DNA from: Combretum micranthum
Taxonomy: Eukaryota; Streptophyta; Magnoliopsida; Myrtales; Combretaceae
Reading direction: 5' to 3'
DNA: 64,000 nucleotides
NCBI GenBank assembly: GCA_024138025.1
Contig: JAMXBD010002233.1
Coordinates: forward strand, 157,839-221,838
The notes beneath the pieces were generated by a model. It was not told the origin of the DNA, did no database searches, and was given only the letters and a program-made list of their open reading frames with translations. This document shows, piece by piece, positions 23,281 through 35,465 of the stretch; position 1 is the stretch's first letter; each line of letters opens with the position of its first letter. The position numbers and the translations under genes were made by a program.

Positions 23281-25915
23281 ATGGCAAAGTCGGTGAGGAA
23301 ATGGATGAGGCGAAATTTGAATTATACGCTCATGGCAACATTGTGCAAGGGGAGGATGGTTTTGGTTATGATAAGCAGCTAGTAGCTAACTAGCTGTGGT
23401 CGGTGTTAGTAGGAACTCTACGTATGAGCAAATTCTGGACATCATTTGTAATAGACTGAAGGTAAATAAGTGTACACATCGGGTGAATCTATATCATAGG
23501 AGCTAATGGAGATAGGATGCTATGTTATGATATTATTCCAATGACCGATGATGATGTTGCATAGGAGATATTGGTATACACAGAAGGGTCAGTATCTGTT
23601 TATGTGCAGATATTCGAAGATGCATTATCATAGACACCTGCAGGGGAAATGGGCAATGATAGAAATATTAGGAGCGATGGGTTGGTAGACTCAAACTCCA
23701 CTTCAGTTCAGACAATAAGCAGTGCATAGGTGGAAATGTGTACACTTACCTCGATAGGTAGTCATGATACATATGCCATGCAAGACTCCTCAGTAAGTGA
23801 ATCAAGTGATGACTATGATGAAGATGGAAATCATTATATCGAAGCTTTTCCCCAATAGTATGCTTTTCCTAGGGTTGAACTAAGGAGAAATGATTGGCTC
23901 CACTTCATTCTCCTACTGACGTTGATGCAGTAGGGAGCCTAGTGTCAGTACCCTTTTTCAATGCTGAAGTTGGTAGTGGTTATGCTGCATATGATGATGA
24001 GCAGGAAGTGAGTGATGGGAATTGAAGCTTCGGCGATGAATTCAAGGTTGGGATGTGATTTGAGATAAAAGATCATCTCATATGGGCAGTTAAAATGTGG
24101 TACATAATGAACCATTACAATTTCAAGGTGGTGGACTCGAACCTAAAGTTATGGCCAATTAAATGTACTGATACCCATAACAGAGGTTGTAAGTGGAGAC
24201 TCGGAGGCAGTTATAAGAAACATGGTGGGTAGTTTCACATCACTAAGTATGATGGACTCCATACCTACTTAGATGAAATCACTGGACAAGATCACTCTCA
24301 GTTGGATTCCACCAGCATGTCCAGAAGCATCATAGTAGAGATCCACAATTCTCCAGATGTGAAAGCTAAGGACCTCCAATTGAATATCTTAAAATAGTTC
24401 GGGTATCATGTTCATATAAAGAGAATTCGAAAGACAAAGAGAAAAGCTATTGAGCAGGTGTATGGAAGTTGAAAAGATTCATATGTGGAGCTCCCTCATA
24501 TACTTAATGCAATAATAGAGGCAAATCCAGGAACAAAGCTTGAGTGGCGAATCGTTGATTCCGATACCGCAGGATGCCTGTTCTTAAACAAGCTTTTTTG
24601 GGCATTCGGTCCTTGCATCGAAGCTTTCCAGTACTGCAAGTATGTTTAGTAAACATGATTGAATTTATTTATGTATAGTTGATATAAACTAACTAACTTA
24701 TATCCATTAATTCATTGCAGACCTGTGATTATAGTTGATGGAACCTTCTTATATGGCAAGTACAAGCACAAACTGCTTATTACAGTAGCAATGAATGGGG
24801 CAAATCATATAGTCCCATCAACATATGCTCTTGTTGATGAGGAGAAAGCGAACACATGGTATTGGTTCCTTGCGAAGGTGCTGGAACACGTTATCAAAAA
24901 CAGATCCAACATTCGCTTGATATCGGACCAGCATGCTAGTATTAAGAGTATGGTAGAAGGTGAGAATGCAGTGTGGTCTAGAGGTTGGCGTTGGCGCTAG
25001 TGTATCCGGTATATTGCTAGCAACTTCAATTCGAAGGCTAAAAGTAAGGAATGTAAGGAAATAGTAAAAAGCAACTACCAAACCTAGAGTAAAAAGTTCT
25101 ATGGACACTTCAACGCATCACTTCAAAGCAGTCCTTGCACATCACTATATTTACGCGAGTTACCTCCATGTATATGGACTTTATCATATGATGAAGGCAT
25201 AAGATTTAGAATTAATACAACGAACATGGCCGAAAGTTACAATTCAATTATAAAGAATGCTCGATGCTTACCCGTGTCAGTATTGATGAAGAAAACCTTC
25301 TACAACTATAACTCTATGTTTAATAAGCAAAGGAGAGAAGCGGGCGATGCAATGAGTACGTGTAAGTTGCTCACAGAATATGCTGCAAAAAAGTTTGAGA
25401 GATGGAACAACATCTCCAGTTCCCATAGAGTTACCTGTTTCGACTATCAAGAACGAATATTTGAGATTATAACTGCTCTGTGCCTTACCATGTATGATCA
25501 AAGGGGGACCACATACAAAAAGTGGAGTTAAAAGCATGCAGATGTACCTGCAACAAGTGACAAACATACAAAATTTCATGCTCACATGCAATGACAGTAA
25601 TGAGTATACTGCACATGGATTGTTTTACCTACGTAGGACAGTGGTAAAGGTAGGAGAACCAGCTTAGGGTGTATGGCCATTCCTTCATACTTGCAATAGA
25701 TAAGGCCAATTAGACTGGTTTAGACATAGCGAAATGGCACCCTATACAAAGACTTAATAGGAAAAGGGATAGGCCTAAGGAAAAACACTTCCAAAATGAG
25801 ATGGATATTCGAGAGGACTCACGATGTTACTCATGCGATTCATGTGGGCAGCCAGGGCATAACATTTGAAGTTGTCCAAATAGAGGGTTAGCTAGCAGAA
25901 CAGTAACGGGCCAGT
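23281..25915 (+). pseudogene. MURA-type transposase pseudogene with CCHC zinc knuckle
   Basis: Frames give an N-terminal PB1-like part ('YEQILDIICNRLKVN', about 23420). Then comes the MuDR DNA-binding region (KDHLIWAVKMWYIMNHYNFK; CTDTHNRGCKWRL), then LNAIIEANPGTKLEWRIVDS and LFWAFGPCIEAF. A short intron follows (gtatgt... to ttgcag, about 24642-24720). The DDE core follows: first Asp in IIVDGTFLYGKYK (24737), second in LISDQHASI (24926), then TTNMAESYNSIIKNARCLP with Glu at 25232. The end is a knuckle C-x2-C-x4-H-x4-C at 25843-25875. Stops interrupt it at 24470, 24998 and 25867 among others, most replacing expected Trp or Arg. The frame itself is largely kept, so decay is mostly by substitution. 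It would have bound and cut the TIRs. Confidence 0.85.
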
Positions 25916-26040
25916 CCAATCTTAGTGGTAATACTTTGTTCTACTGTACTAATGTGGCATGTTTTTATCTTTTGTTTGCTTTGCTTGTTTTAATCTACCT
26001 ATGCCTGTATTGACAATATCCATTTCTTTCTCCTTTACAG

Positions 26041-28020
26041 ACGAATCCTGGACCGACAGATAGCTTATTACTTACAAAGCAGCCTGTTCATAGGTCGAAA
26101 CTAGCCTGGAAGGGGCAGATAAGTTTATTTTTGCAATCCATTCCTTATAACAAGTAATTTATGTTTCTTATAGATTTGTGGACTTTACTGCAGGAGCATG
26201 TGGTTTTGCATTGTCGCCGTAGAGAGGCCAAGTTGAGGCGACAGCATGGCGTCCCTGCACAGGTAGACAATCACTTAGTGCCATTCTTGTCTCAGGCGGG
26301 TTTGGTAGAGAGATAGCGGCTGAAGACCCATACCTTCCATATGACCACAGGAGAGTGGTTAGTTACATTGGAGGATGTTGTTGTTCTCACTGGCCTACTT
26401 GTAGATGGCGACGCTATTACGGGCATTGCCTGGATGGATTGGCCTGGATTATGTGAGGAGCTGTTAGGACTCCGACCCGTGCTCGAAACAGATATGAATG
26501 GTAGTCGTCTAAAGATGTCATGGTTGGACACCCACTTCAAAGTGCTACTAAATTTTGCGGATGATGTCTTGATCAGACGCTACGCTAGGGTGTATATCTT
26601 ATTGTTTCTGGGTGGATTCATATTTGCGGACAAGTCATCAATTACGTCCACCTGATGTATCTGTAGTTGCTCCAGGACTTGGAGAGGGAGGGGCAATATA
26701 CGTGGGGAGCTGCCTCTTTGGCATGGCTATACAGACAACCGTGGTTGGCTTCCTATGTAGACACCAGGGATATTGCAGGACTCTTAGTTGTCTTGCAGAT
26801 ATGGGCAAGCATTTCCCCCACATTGCCCCGATTCATCGACAGATTACAACAGTTACAGCCCTGTCCACTCATCAACCATTAGGGTGTGACTTTTGATGTC
26901 ATTAGCGTATCAACCCACATGCTGATTGAGTATCGAGCATCTTTAGATCGACAGACAGAGCATCAGGTATGATTTTCTTCGCTTTCTTTCCTTCAAATTG
27001 ATTAGCAATGTGTTGTTCCCTTCAAATTGCAATATTTTCAAATTTATGTTAATTGGTAGTGTACTTTTTCCCCTTCAACAAGTTGTATGGGACTGTTACA
27101 GTCCCATCCTGGACTCCCTTGCTCCATACTACCAAGCGGCAAGCGACATTTGGCATGCACGAGTCCCACTATTGTGCTTCAATCTAGTTGAGCACTATTA
27201 CCCAAACAGAGTGCTCAGACAGTTTGGTGGATTCTAGGGGATCCCACACCCATCTAATGACATGAGAGCCCTGCATGAGATTGACATGCGGGGGCCCATG
27301 AACTCTTCAACTACACGATAGACATCTCGTGCACTGGAAGGAGTAATCTCTGGAGGCATGTGTAGGACTCTATAAATGAAATCTACCTACAAGCAATAGA
27401 AAAAAATGTAGAGCAGTGAGTAATGAAAACATAGTACATTTCCTCACACAGCTTATCGAGTCAGTGACCTTACCATATAACGTATGATAGCCTTCGTGCG
27501 ACTGATCCAGCGTCGGGTGATCGCGTGGCACTATTGTAAGTAATCATCATATGTACCGGTAAGCATATCTAGCATCTCAACAATTTAAACGATCCACTGC
27601 CACCAGCACTAGCACCAACAGCAACACCAACATCTGATGACCCACAGCCACAAGCAATTCAGAGACGCCGTCCACATAGAGAGAGGTGTGGGTGGGGATG
27701 GGGTCAAGAGCGAGACCGTGCTTGAGGTATACAGATCATGGACGAGCCTGAGCCATCCCATGTGCCTTCATTTGATCAACGTGGCTCTTCCCAGTTTCTC
27801 CATCACGAGGCTGTCCCATCATCATCATCAAATACACATCTATTGGACACCCCATGCTTGACTTGTCATATACGAAGTTCCATACCCCCCTAGCTCCAAA
27901 GAAGAGGCGACCATCGCCATCACATGATATGGGGGAGGGACTCATACAGGTGGAGCCAGACCCTATCCTATTTCATCCATACAGTGGTACTGGTGGAGAT
28001 GAGGATGTCACGATTACATA
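26041..28020 (+). pseudogene. Plant mobile domain (PMD/MAIN-like) part of the MULE gene
   Basis: After an intron-like gap (gtaata... to tttacag, about 25929-26040) the frame reads TNPGPTDS, then CRRREAKLRRQHGVP and KTHTFHMTTGEWLVTLEDVV. MSWLDTHFKVLL, then GQYTWGAASLAWLYR and VDTRDIAGLLVVLQIW follow, and after a further intron DIWHARVPLLCFNLVEHYYP and NRVLRQFGGF. This is the plant mobile domain order (PF10536), found in MAIN/MAIL1-type host proteins and in many MULEs. Stops lie at 26314 (TAG for the Trp of 'ERWRP...THTFH'), 26653 and 27235. Residues after 'HEIDMRG' continue only on the minus strand (27297-27585), so that part is inverted. From about 27600 a Pro/Ser/Gln-rich tail resumes on plus. 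The function of the domain is unsettled; host relatives act in silencing and genome maintenance. Confidence 0.8.
27297..27585 (-). other. Inverted internal segment of the MULE PMD gene
   Basis: On the minus strand this reads DDYLQ, stop, CHAITRRWISRTKAIIRYM, an intron (gtaagg... to gcttgtag), then VDFIYRVLHMPPEITPSSAR and DVYRVVEEFMG. These are the residues that should follow 'HEIDMRG' on the plus strand in PMD proteins. The left break falls at a GGGGCCC palindrome near 27293-27299. The right break is near 27580. Confidence 0.6.
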
Positions 28021-28499
28021 GATTGATCCATCTACATGGCATCCTCATCTGCGTATATCATCCGCCCGGATCTTTGTGAGACGGGGACAAAAAAGGCGGG
28101 ACAGACACCGCCGGTAGTAGATAATAGATTTCTCATTTTTTTTTATTGTTGGATAAAGATTCTTAGTTTTTTATGGTTATTGTATTCCTTTTCTCTTGTA
28201 CATTTGATGAAAACAAACAATCGCTCATTGATTTGATATTATGTTTTCTCTGAATTTTATATTATGTTTGTGATGAAAAGTTTGACAATACATTTGTGGT
28301 TGAATGATTTGGGATTGGGACTGCGTTTGGTTGGATTGAGTTTCGAAATATTACTTAAATTTGGAAGTTGTTTAGCCGTGGTGAAGGATGGCTAATTGCT
28401 TATATAGCTGTTTTTATCTGATTTTGACACGTTTTGTTATAAATGTAAAAGAGAATATGTTTTCCAAGGAATAAATAGGGAATGAAACAATTTTGCCTA

Positions 28500-28599
28500 A
28501 CCTCGTCTCTTCAAGGGACGAGGTTATATTCACCTGATTTTGTCTCTTAGAGAGACGAGATCATATTAGGCCGACCTTGTCTGTCGAAGAGACGAGGTC
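28500..28599 (+). repeat. Tandem array of three hairpin units, right MULE end
   Basis: Palindromes at 28500-28524, 28536-28562 and 28573-28599 have the same ACCTCGTCTCTT...GACGAGGT core as the left array, with starts about 37 bp apart. The outer two align with the outer two on the left as part of the TIR. Confidence 0.85.
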
Positions 28600-28685
28600 A
28601 AATTACCTAAAATCAGGATTATTTTGATTCCGGTGACAAATTTGTAATTTTTTTTTAAAACACTAATATTTTTTTCCTTTCCTCC
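28535..28685 (-). repeat. MULE right terminal inverted repeat
   Basis: Reverse complement of 22167-22316 with about 85% identity, ending cctttcctcc. Confidence 0.8.
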
Positions 28686-28694
28686 TTTGTGCAT
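28686..28694. repeat. Right 9-bp target site duplication of the MULE
   Basis: tttgtgcat, one mismatch from the left copy. Confidence 0.8.
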
Positions 28695-31600
28695 CTTCTT
28701 CTCTAGCCATATCTAACCACGGAAGACTTAAAAATCATCTTCATCTTTGTTGTTAATTAATAATATCTAGTTATTTAGAGTAATACCTTCATGCCTTAAA
28801 AACATAAAGAAACTTTAAGGGCTGAATCTTTTATCCAATAAAGCTCGTGGTCTCATTCTTCCACAGCTAGGAGATTACTCAAGATGGCTAAAGGCCCCTT
28901 TTTTTTTTTTTTGGTGGATTTGCTAAAGGTTTCATTATACAGCAACCACACATTGTGGAGGAGTCCCACCGGGACAACTTAATTATATATCCCAGAAAAA
29001 TATTTTGAATGTTTTAAAATAAAAAAAATTAACTTCTCAGAGTCAAATAAGGTAGTTATTGAAAATAATTAAAAAAATTAATTAAAATTATTAAAACCTT
29101 ATATGAGTCGTCTTACAAAACATTAACTCGTTTTTGTTTTTTTAACTATTCAAAACAGTAATAAATGAATTTGGCTTCACCTTATTCTTAATAATTAATA
29201 TATAATACTATAATCTTTCACGACCCGTTCCTTCTGCAACTTAGCACTCTATAAAACTTTATGAGGTGAGAATTGCAAAATTCCTTCATGGTTTTAATAA
29301 CATCAAATTTAGGGCTAAAAGTCTCATCTTCTTTCTTTGGCAGGTCTAGTTTCATATTAAAATCCTACCAGTACGTCTGGTAGATTCTTTAAAAGAAAAA
29401 GTTAGTGGAAATAAATAGAAATCAGAAGAAATTAAAGGACAAGAAAAGGAATGTGATTTTCACTTTACGTTTGGATATTTAAGAAAATTACCATTTTTAG
29501 AAAACCTAGGTTGCAAGTATTTTAGTTGGTCTTAGGACGGTGGAAGTATAAAAGATAATTTGACGGTTACGCTGGCATGCCGGTTGGGCCGACTTCCACT
29601 CTAAAATTTTGGGATATGTTCAACATTACTTGAAGAAGGAACTAAAAGAAATCTTAGGAGCTAAACGACTAGTATTTATTTGTTTATTCATGGGATAATA
29701 TGGCATTTCATCCTTAAATTCTGATTGATTATTCAAGTAATTATCTGTATTTTTAGATCGTTAGTTTTGGTACCAAATTAGATTAACATGTTAAGCTATT
29801 TGTTCAATTAGTTTTTTTATACCAATTTGGTTAGTTATATGTCTCAAATAATTATTACGATGAAAATATGCTATTTAAAATATATGATTTTTTTTTTTAC
29901 AATTATACATATCCACCCATATTAATTTTGTTTTGCGACTACTTACATGTATCATAAATAACTATCTTCATCAAAATAATTATAGAGGACATATGGCTAA
30001 AAAGGGGGAAAAAAAACCAACAAGTCGGACACTGAAATTAGGAATTTCAAAATATAAATAATTAATTGTATAATCAATCAAAGTTAAATTACTAAATACA
30101 GCGTTACCCTTTTAATATATATATATATAGAGAGAGAGAACATTCTTGTATCTTTCGAATAACTTTCTAGCTTTCACAACCCCTATTATAAAGAACAGGT
30201 CTTTGGAATCGCAGATATCTCCTTATTCATTTTGTATAGTTCCTCTGCATATTTATGTGGTAGTGTTTTTCACTCGTATTTTGCATTTCCAAGTAAAATC
30301 TAGCGTCCAAAGGTGTCAAATCATAGGGGCTCTATTTAGCTCATTTACGTGCCAAGGCAACGTCTTTGTTTTGATTTAAATTATTTGTTAAAAATCAGAT
30401 ACAGGTAAGAAAGATATTTTTATTCATAAATAGATTAAACATATTAGATACAGATTAAATACAGAAAGAATATAGACACAAATTAATTATAAATACAAAT
30501 ACAAATGAAAATGAAAATCAGATAGTTTAAACATGTCCATAATGAATGGAAAAAAAAAAAAAAAAAACCAATAATGAACTAGAAGACCGAAGACAATTTT
30601 CGAAGTTAGCACCTTTCTTTGCTTTATTTATCAATACATCATGTTTGTTTCTCAAGTTCCGTTTCGGAAACCATGAGCTAAACTAGTTTTAGTAGGATTT
30701 TAATTGATTTTAATGGATCTATTGTGATTAGTGATTTGTTGTATGATGGGTTTTGACTTGTTAGTGTTTTGATTATTCTAGTTTATTGTTGATGTTAATC
30801 TTGTTTGATCAACAAATTTTATTTGTAAAAAATCTTAAGGCACACGAGAGGGATTTAAGAGTTGGAATTAATTTTGATCTAGATTTTGGATAATCGGCAA
30901 CAGGACGTGCAATTTTCATTAGACTCTAGAATTCACTATTTAAGACGGCGGACGTCGAGATATGGAGGGTGATCGAACACAAGTTCAAACCTCAAAGTCA
31001 GCTATAGTAGTTAGCTATTTGAATAAAGAACATGGATTTCTTCAAAAAATAAATAGATAAATAAAGAACCGTTGTAGCCCGGAAGCGTTTAAATAATAGA
31101 AACCAATTCAACGATTGATTTTAAAATATAAACTTAATCACACAATTACTAAACAATTGCAAATTCAGAGAAAATCTTCTAAATTCAATATCAAAAATGT
31201 CAAGATATCATATATCTTTTTACAAAAGCTCTAAAAAACTATTTATATTGTTACATAGGAAACCTAAAAGGTAAATACTAATTAATAAATATAATCAAAC
31301 CTAGCAATAAAGAGTATTTATTATTACAATAAAAAAAACAAAACAAAAGACACAAATAAATCAAAAGACGTCTGCACTATACAACGGCTAGATTGGGATT
31401 TACGCCAACAACTTTGAGTCGACGTTGACTTCCACACGCACACATCATACTCGTAATTGTGCCCGTGGTAGAATCTGGACATCTTGATTTCACTCTACGC
31501 CATTAGTTTTTGGTATTTAATGCCGCTGGCTTTGGACCGACGTTCCCCAATGTCTTCAAGGCTGGTCTTCAAGGCCGACAGGCTTTGTTCCTGTACATGC

Positions 31601-32100
31601 AAATTTGTTCCTCCACTACATTAAGAACATGGAGAAACTACTCAAAAGGGTGAATATACTATAATCATAAGTTTAATAACTCAAAAGGAAATTAGATTCT
31701 CTTGATTTTGATGAATACTAATCAATCTTAGTTATTTATACAAAGCGTAAATCTAATAATCTAGATGATCACGAATTCACCATCCTACACTTTAATCATA
31801 TTATTTTTTTATTTGGCCAACCCTTCATTGTTAGTTAGTGTGCTATTTTTCATTTGTTTGAGTATAATTCTCCTTGAAACATCACAATCTAATAGTTGAT
31901 TACTTTAATCTAGTACTTAGTTTAAAAATCATAGTAATTAGGATTTTAACTTAACAATATAAATTTATATTAGGTGAAAAACGTGTATATCAATTTTTTA
32001 AAAAAAATATCCCCAAATACAAACAAAATAATTTTAATTACAAATAAACAATGTTAAATCACATGTTCACTATGTGACTTACAATTTTACTAGATAGTCA
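28695..32100. other. Intergenic DNA with decayed repeats
   Basis: No gene is recognised. 29710-29880 is a loose foldback containing 'ttttggtaccaaatta' and 'ataccaatttgg'. 30117-30140 is a short (AT)n(AG)n tract. 30370-30545 is the decayed inverted relative of the MITE at 21766. 31380-31610 is GC-richer with 'gccgacaggc' words, like part of an LTR. The rest is AT-rich. Confidence 0.4.
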
Positions 32101-32104
32101 CCTT

Positions 32105-32345
32105 TTTAAGATATGATTTAATAAAAATTGTATAATTCAAAATCGTATTTTAGAAATATGATTCATTTATTTCCTTAATGAATCACATCTTAGAAATGCA
32201 ATTCACAATTATACCCATTCTAATTGTGTAGGGCGTTAATGAATCGCATTTTTAAGAAGTGATTCATGTATTAACACGTGAATCATATTTTATATATGCA
32301 ACTCATGTGTTAATAATAGAATCGCATTTTATAGGCACGATTTTA
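32105..32345. repeat. Degenerate tandem repeat, period about 45-60 bp
   Basis: The phrase 'aatcgcattttagaaatgnnattcann...gttaat' recurs five or more times with variable spacing (for example 32145, 32187, 32235, 32285, 32325), partly in inverted form. No coding. Confidence 0.5.
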
Positions 32346-33889
32346 TGTCGGTATTTTAATGATTGATTTAATATAATTTAATCATGTAATTTTTATTTAG
32401 ACGAATAAGAAATCGTACAATTTCTTCATATTATATTTGCCCAACAAATACACTTACCATATTTGTTATTATAAGAACGAGCATTTATACTATAGTTGCT
32501 TGAATAATGCAACAATGCGAAGAATACTTAGAAATGTCCCCGTGATCTAGGGGGTACTAAAATCCTATCACTACGATTCTGATTTCAGTCTGAGGTACAC
32601 ACGAAATAAAGAGGGCATGCACTAGATATTGATGATAGTGACAACTAGGGACATTATAACGATGTGGTGAGTCCAAGTCTCCAAAGGCATATTGCCTGAC
32701 AAAGAGCTGCTTATGAGGTTCGTAAGCTGACTGAATACAGGAAGATAGCAGCTTCCATTTGCTGAGTATGATTAAGAGCAGTGAAATTTTATATTTGTTA
32801 CTATTTTATCTAATTGCGGGTTTCTATTTACTTTATCATCTTAATACATGTAACATTAATTAGTGTGTGTTCATTGGCGTCGGGTCTGGGCTACACATTA
32901 GGCTTTTGCTTGCCCTTCAAGGATGGATGCTTTTATAAACATTACCTAACAGCAGGATATTCAAGAATTGAGTATTGCTAATGCTACAAAGTCTTGCAAG
33001 ATTAGAGCTCTTGACTATCTAAGATGTTATTATTTTGGGGGAGGATGCAAATTTCAATATTTAATAGGATCAAAAAATATAAATCAATGATTTTTTTTTT
33101 TTTTGTAAAATAAAAAATTAAAGGTTGCCACTAGTTGGAATCTACTGAAGATTGGATATGGAGAATCTGGACTTAGACTTCAATGATACTGTGGGCTTAC
33201 CAAACAAAACACTAGTGGCATGCTAGATTTGGATTCGATACGACTACTTTGATACTTAAATCAGCAAACGTATTGATCCAAAATGAGTAATATGAGTAAG
33301 TATACGACCTTACCCATGCCATGGAGGAAAGAAGAGTACTTATAATTAGCTGATGCTTGACGACTTGGTACTTCATAAGATCATGATAATGGGCAAGTAG
33401 GCGATTGCCAATAGTTATGGTGGATGACTAATCCACTTTCGAATGTACCAAGCTCAACCAATGAGAATGTGCTGAGAGACGTCAAGTGAGATAGGAACCG
33501 ACTCTTGAAGGAGTTGGCCAGATGTCAACTTAGAGCGAAGGGTCTCCAAGTCATTGTTATGGGTAAGGCTTTAGCCTAAGTGATCGACCCAATTAGGTCA
33601 TGAGGTAGATTTGGTTCAAGAGGCTCTTGTTCGAGATTAAATTTTCAATCAAGGTCAAATCATTAACTCAATAATAGAAGGAAAAAGAAGCTAGGTGGGG
33701 GGCGATTGCAACGTAACCCTCCATAGTCCTTCCATATGTCCGTGAAGTGGAAAGACACTTAAAATGAGAAACAAGGGAATGAGATGCGGAGTATGACAAA
33801 CTTTTCTAAACAATGTATTTAGTAAATAAACATAATATTCAAACAAAGGGAATATAAGAAAAGAAAATAAGACATAGAAAATGAATAAA
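32346..33889. other. Intergenic DNA, transposon-like
   Basis: 32570-32790 has near-coding composition (an 'QRAAYEVRKLTEYRKIAAS'-like frame) but no family I can name with confidence. 33250-33780 is purine-rich with 'gatcgacccaattaggtcatgagg' words, probably the edge of the element repeated at 33.9-35.5 kb. Confidence 0.3.
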
Positions 33890-33891
33890 AT

Positions 33892-34685
33892 ATGTATGGT
33901 GGGAATGCTGCAGCTAGTCGATCACATACGATAAGCATACTAGTTGATCTGAATGGAGTTTTGAACTGATGACATGAGTAAGATATCATAAAGAGAGGCG
34001 TAGGAAGAAGAATAGGCAAACCTGATTTCTCGAGTGCAAGAGTGTAATAGAAGATCAAATCAAGTAAACTCAATCGTTCTTAACTCGTTTTTAGTAGAAT
34101 AGGTGCTTTGATTTTTCTTGGAGATATTTCAGTAGATTTTGCTATGTTCCTCTTAATCTTAGCAATAGGCAGAATTACCTCCAAATAAGGGGACGGACCT
34201 CTTATTTATAGATGGTAAAGATGATACCAGCAATTAGATAGCACTCAAATGAATGGTCGAGATCAAGTGTTGGTGGCGACCATTAAATCATGTTATAATG
34301 ATCCCATTGCTGATATTGAAGTCTTCTTTTCTTACAGTAGTGGGTTGGTTTGGAAATGGACTTGATGGCTTTTATTATATGAAAAAAGCTCATTTTCAAT
34401 ATAAAAAGGATGAAGGTGTATTTTAGTCCATATAAGCCCTATCTTATCCAAACAAAGCCTAAATTAACCTGGGAAAAAGATTTTAGAGTCTACTTTTCAT
34501 GTATTAGAAAACCGAATTACGTCGAGAGTGGAATGAATCTGTCCGATAATCCTTGTTCCAAGCCTACTAAGCTAAATCTCCCTATGACATCCCTTATTGG
34601 ATTTAGTTTTTCAGGCCCTGTCACTAGCCTAGAAGACCGGCCTATGGCATTAAAAATTACCGAAATGACCATCTACATTTTAATT
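33892..34685. repeat. Tandem duplication, copy 1 (about 795 bp)
   Basis: Starts tatggtgggaatgctgcagc. Runs through 'gatgacatgagtaagatatc', 'gacctcttatttatagatgg', 'atcatgttataatgatc' and 'agaagaccggcctatggcatt'. Direct repeat of 34686-35465. Short antisense open frames occur at equivalent places in both copies (33819-34073 and 34673-34882), as expected from a duplicated sequence. Confidence 0.7.
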
Positions 34686-35465
34686 AATGTATGGGCGGGA
34701 TGCTGCAGCTGGTCAATCACGTGTAATAGGTGTACCGATCGACCTAAAGGAGTTCTGCATTGATGACAAGAGTAAGACATCGAAGAGAGAGACAAGGGAG
34801 GAGGAATAGGTAAACCCAATTTCTCAAGTGTGCGAGTGTGATAAAAGATCAAATTAAGTAGATTCGATCGTTCTTGACTCATTCTTAGTAGAATATGTGC
34901 TTTGATCTTTCTTAGAGATGTTTCGGCAAAGTTTCTACGTGACTCTTAATCTTAGCAATATGCAGAATGACCCCCAAAGGAAGAGAAGAACCTCTTATTT
35001 ATAGATGGTGAAGATTGATACTAGCCATTGGGTGGCACTCAAACGAACGGTCGAGATCAAATATTGCCGATGACTATTAGATCATTTTATAATGATCTGA
35101 TGACTAATATTAAAGCCTTCTTTTCTTATAGTAGTAGGTTAGTCTAAAAATGGACTTGATAATTTTTATTATATAAAAGAAGACCATTTTCAATATAAAA
35201 ATGATGAAGCCTAATTTAGTCCACATAAATCTTATTTTATTCAAACACAGTCTAAATTAATTTGGGGATATATTTTTAGAGTTTACTTTTCACACACAAG
35301 AAAATCGAATTAGGCTGAGAGCGAAATAAACCGGTCCGACGATTCCTGTTTTGAGTTTACTTGGTCAAATCTCTCTATGATATCTTTTGTTAGACTTAAT
35401 CTTCCAAGCTCTGTCAGTAGCCTAGAAGATCGGCCCATGGTATTAAAATACTGAAACGACTCTAT
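34686..35465. repeat. Tandem duplication, copy 2 (about 780 bp)
   Basis: Same order of blocks as copy 1 ('atgctgcagct', 'gatgacaagagtaagacatc', 'acctcttatttatagatgg', 'agaagatcggcccatggtatt'), about 80-85% similar by eye. The two copies abut with no intervening sequence. Confidence 0.7.

Larger units (their letters stand above)
22167..28685 (+). mobile_element. Degenerate Mutator-like element (MULE) with TIRs, transposase and plant mobile domain
   Basis: A 6.5-kb element delimited by terminal inverted repeats and an 8/9-matching 9-bp target duplication. It carries, in order, a MURA-type transposase, a CCHC zinc knuckle and a plant mobile domain reading frame, all plus strand and all broken by stops. 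MULEs move by cut-and-paste using a DDE transposase acting on the TIRs; MULEs carrying a PMD gene are known in plants. The first 85 bp of each end are followed by tandem 38-bp hairpin units. Boundaries are good to one or two bases (the left end begins GGGGAAAGG, the right end read inward GGAGGAAAGG). Confidence 0.85.

Noticed and set aside
24818..25108. Minus-strand open frames opposite the MULE transposase
   Set aside because: The opposite strand encodes the recognisable DDE domain; these frames show no motif.
32570..32790. Possible transposase C-terminus
   Set aside because: Some coding flavour but several stops and no motif I could assign to a family.
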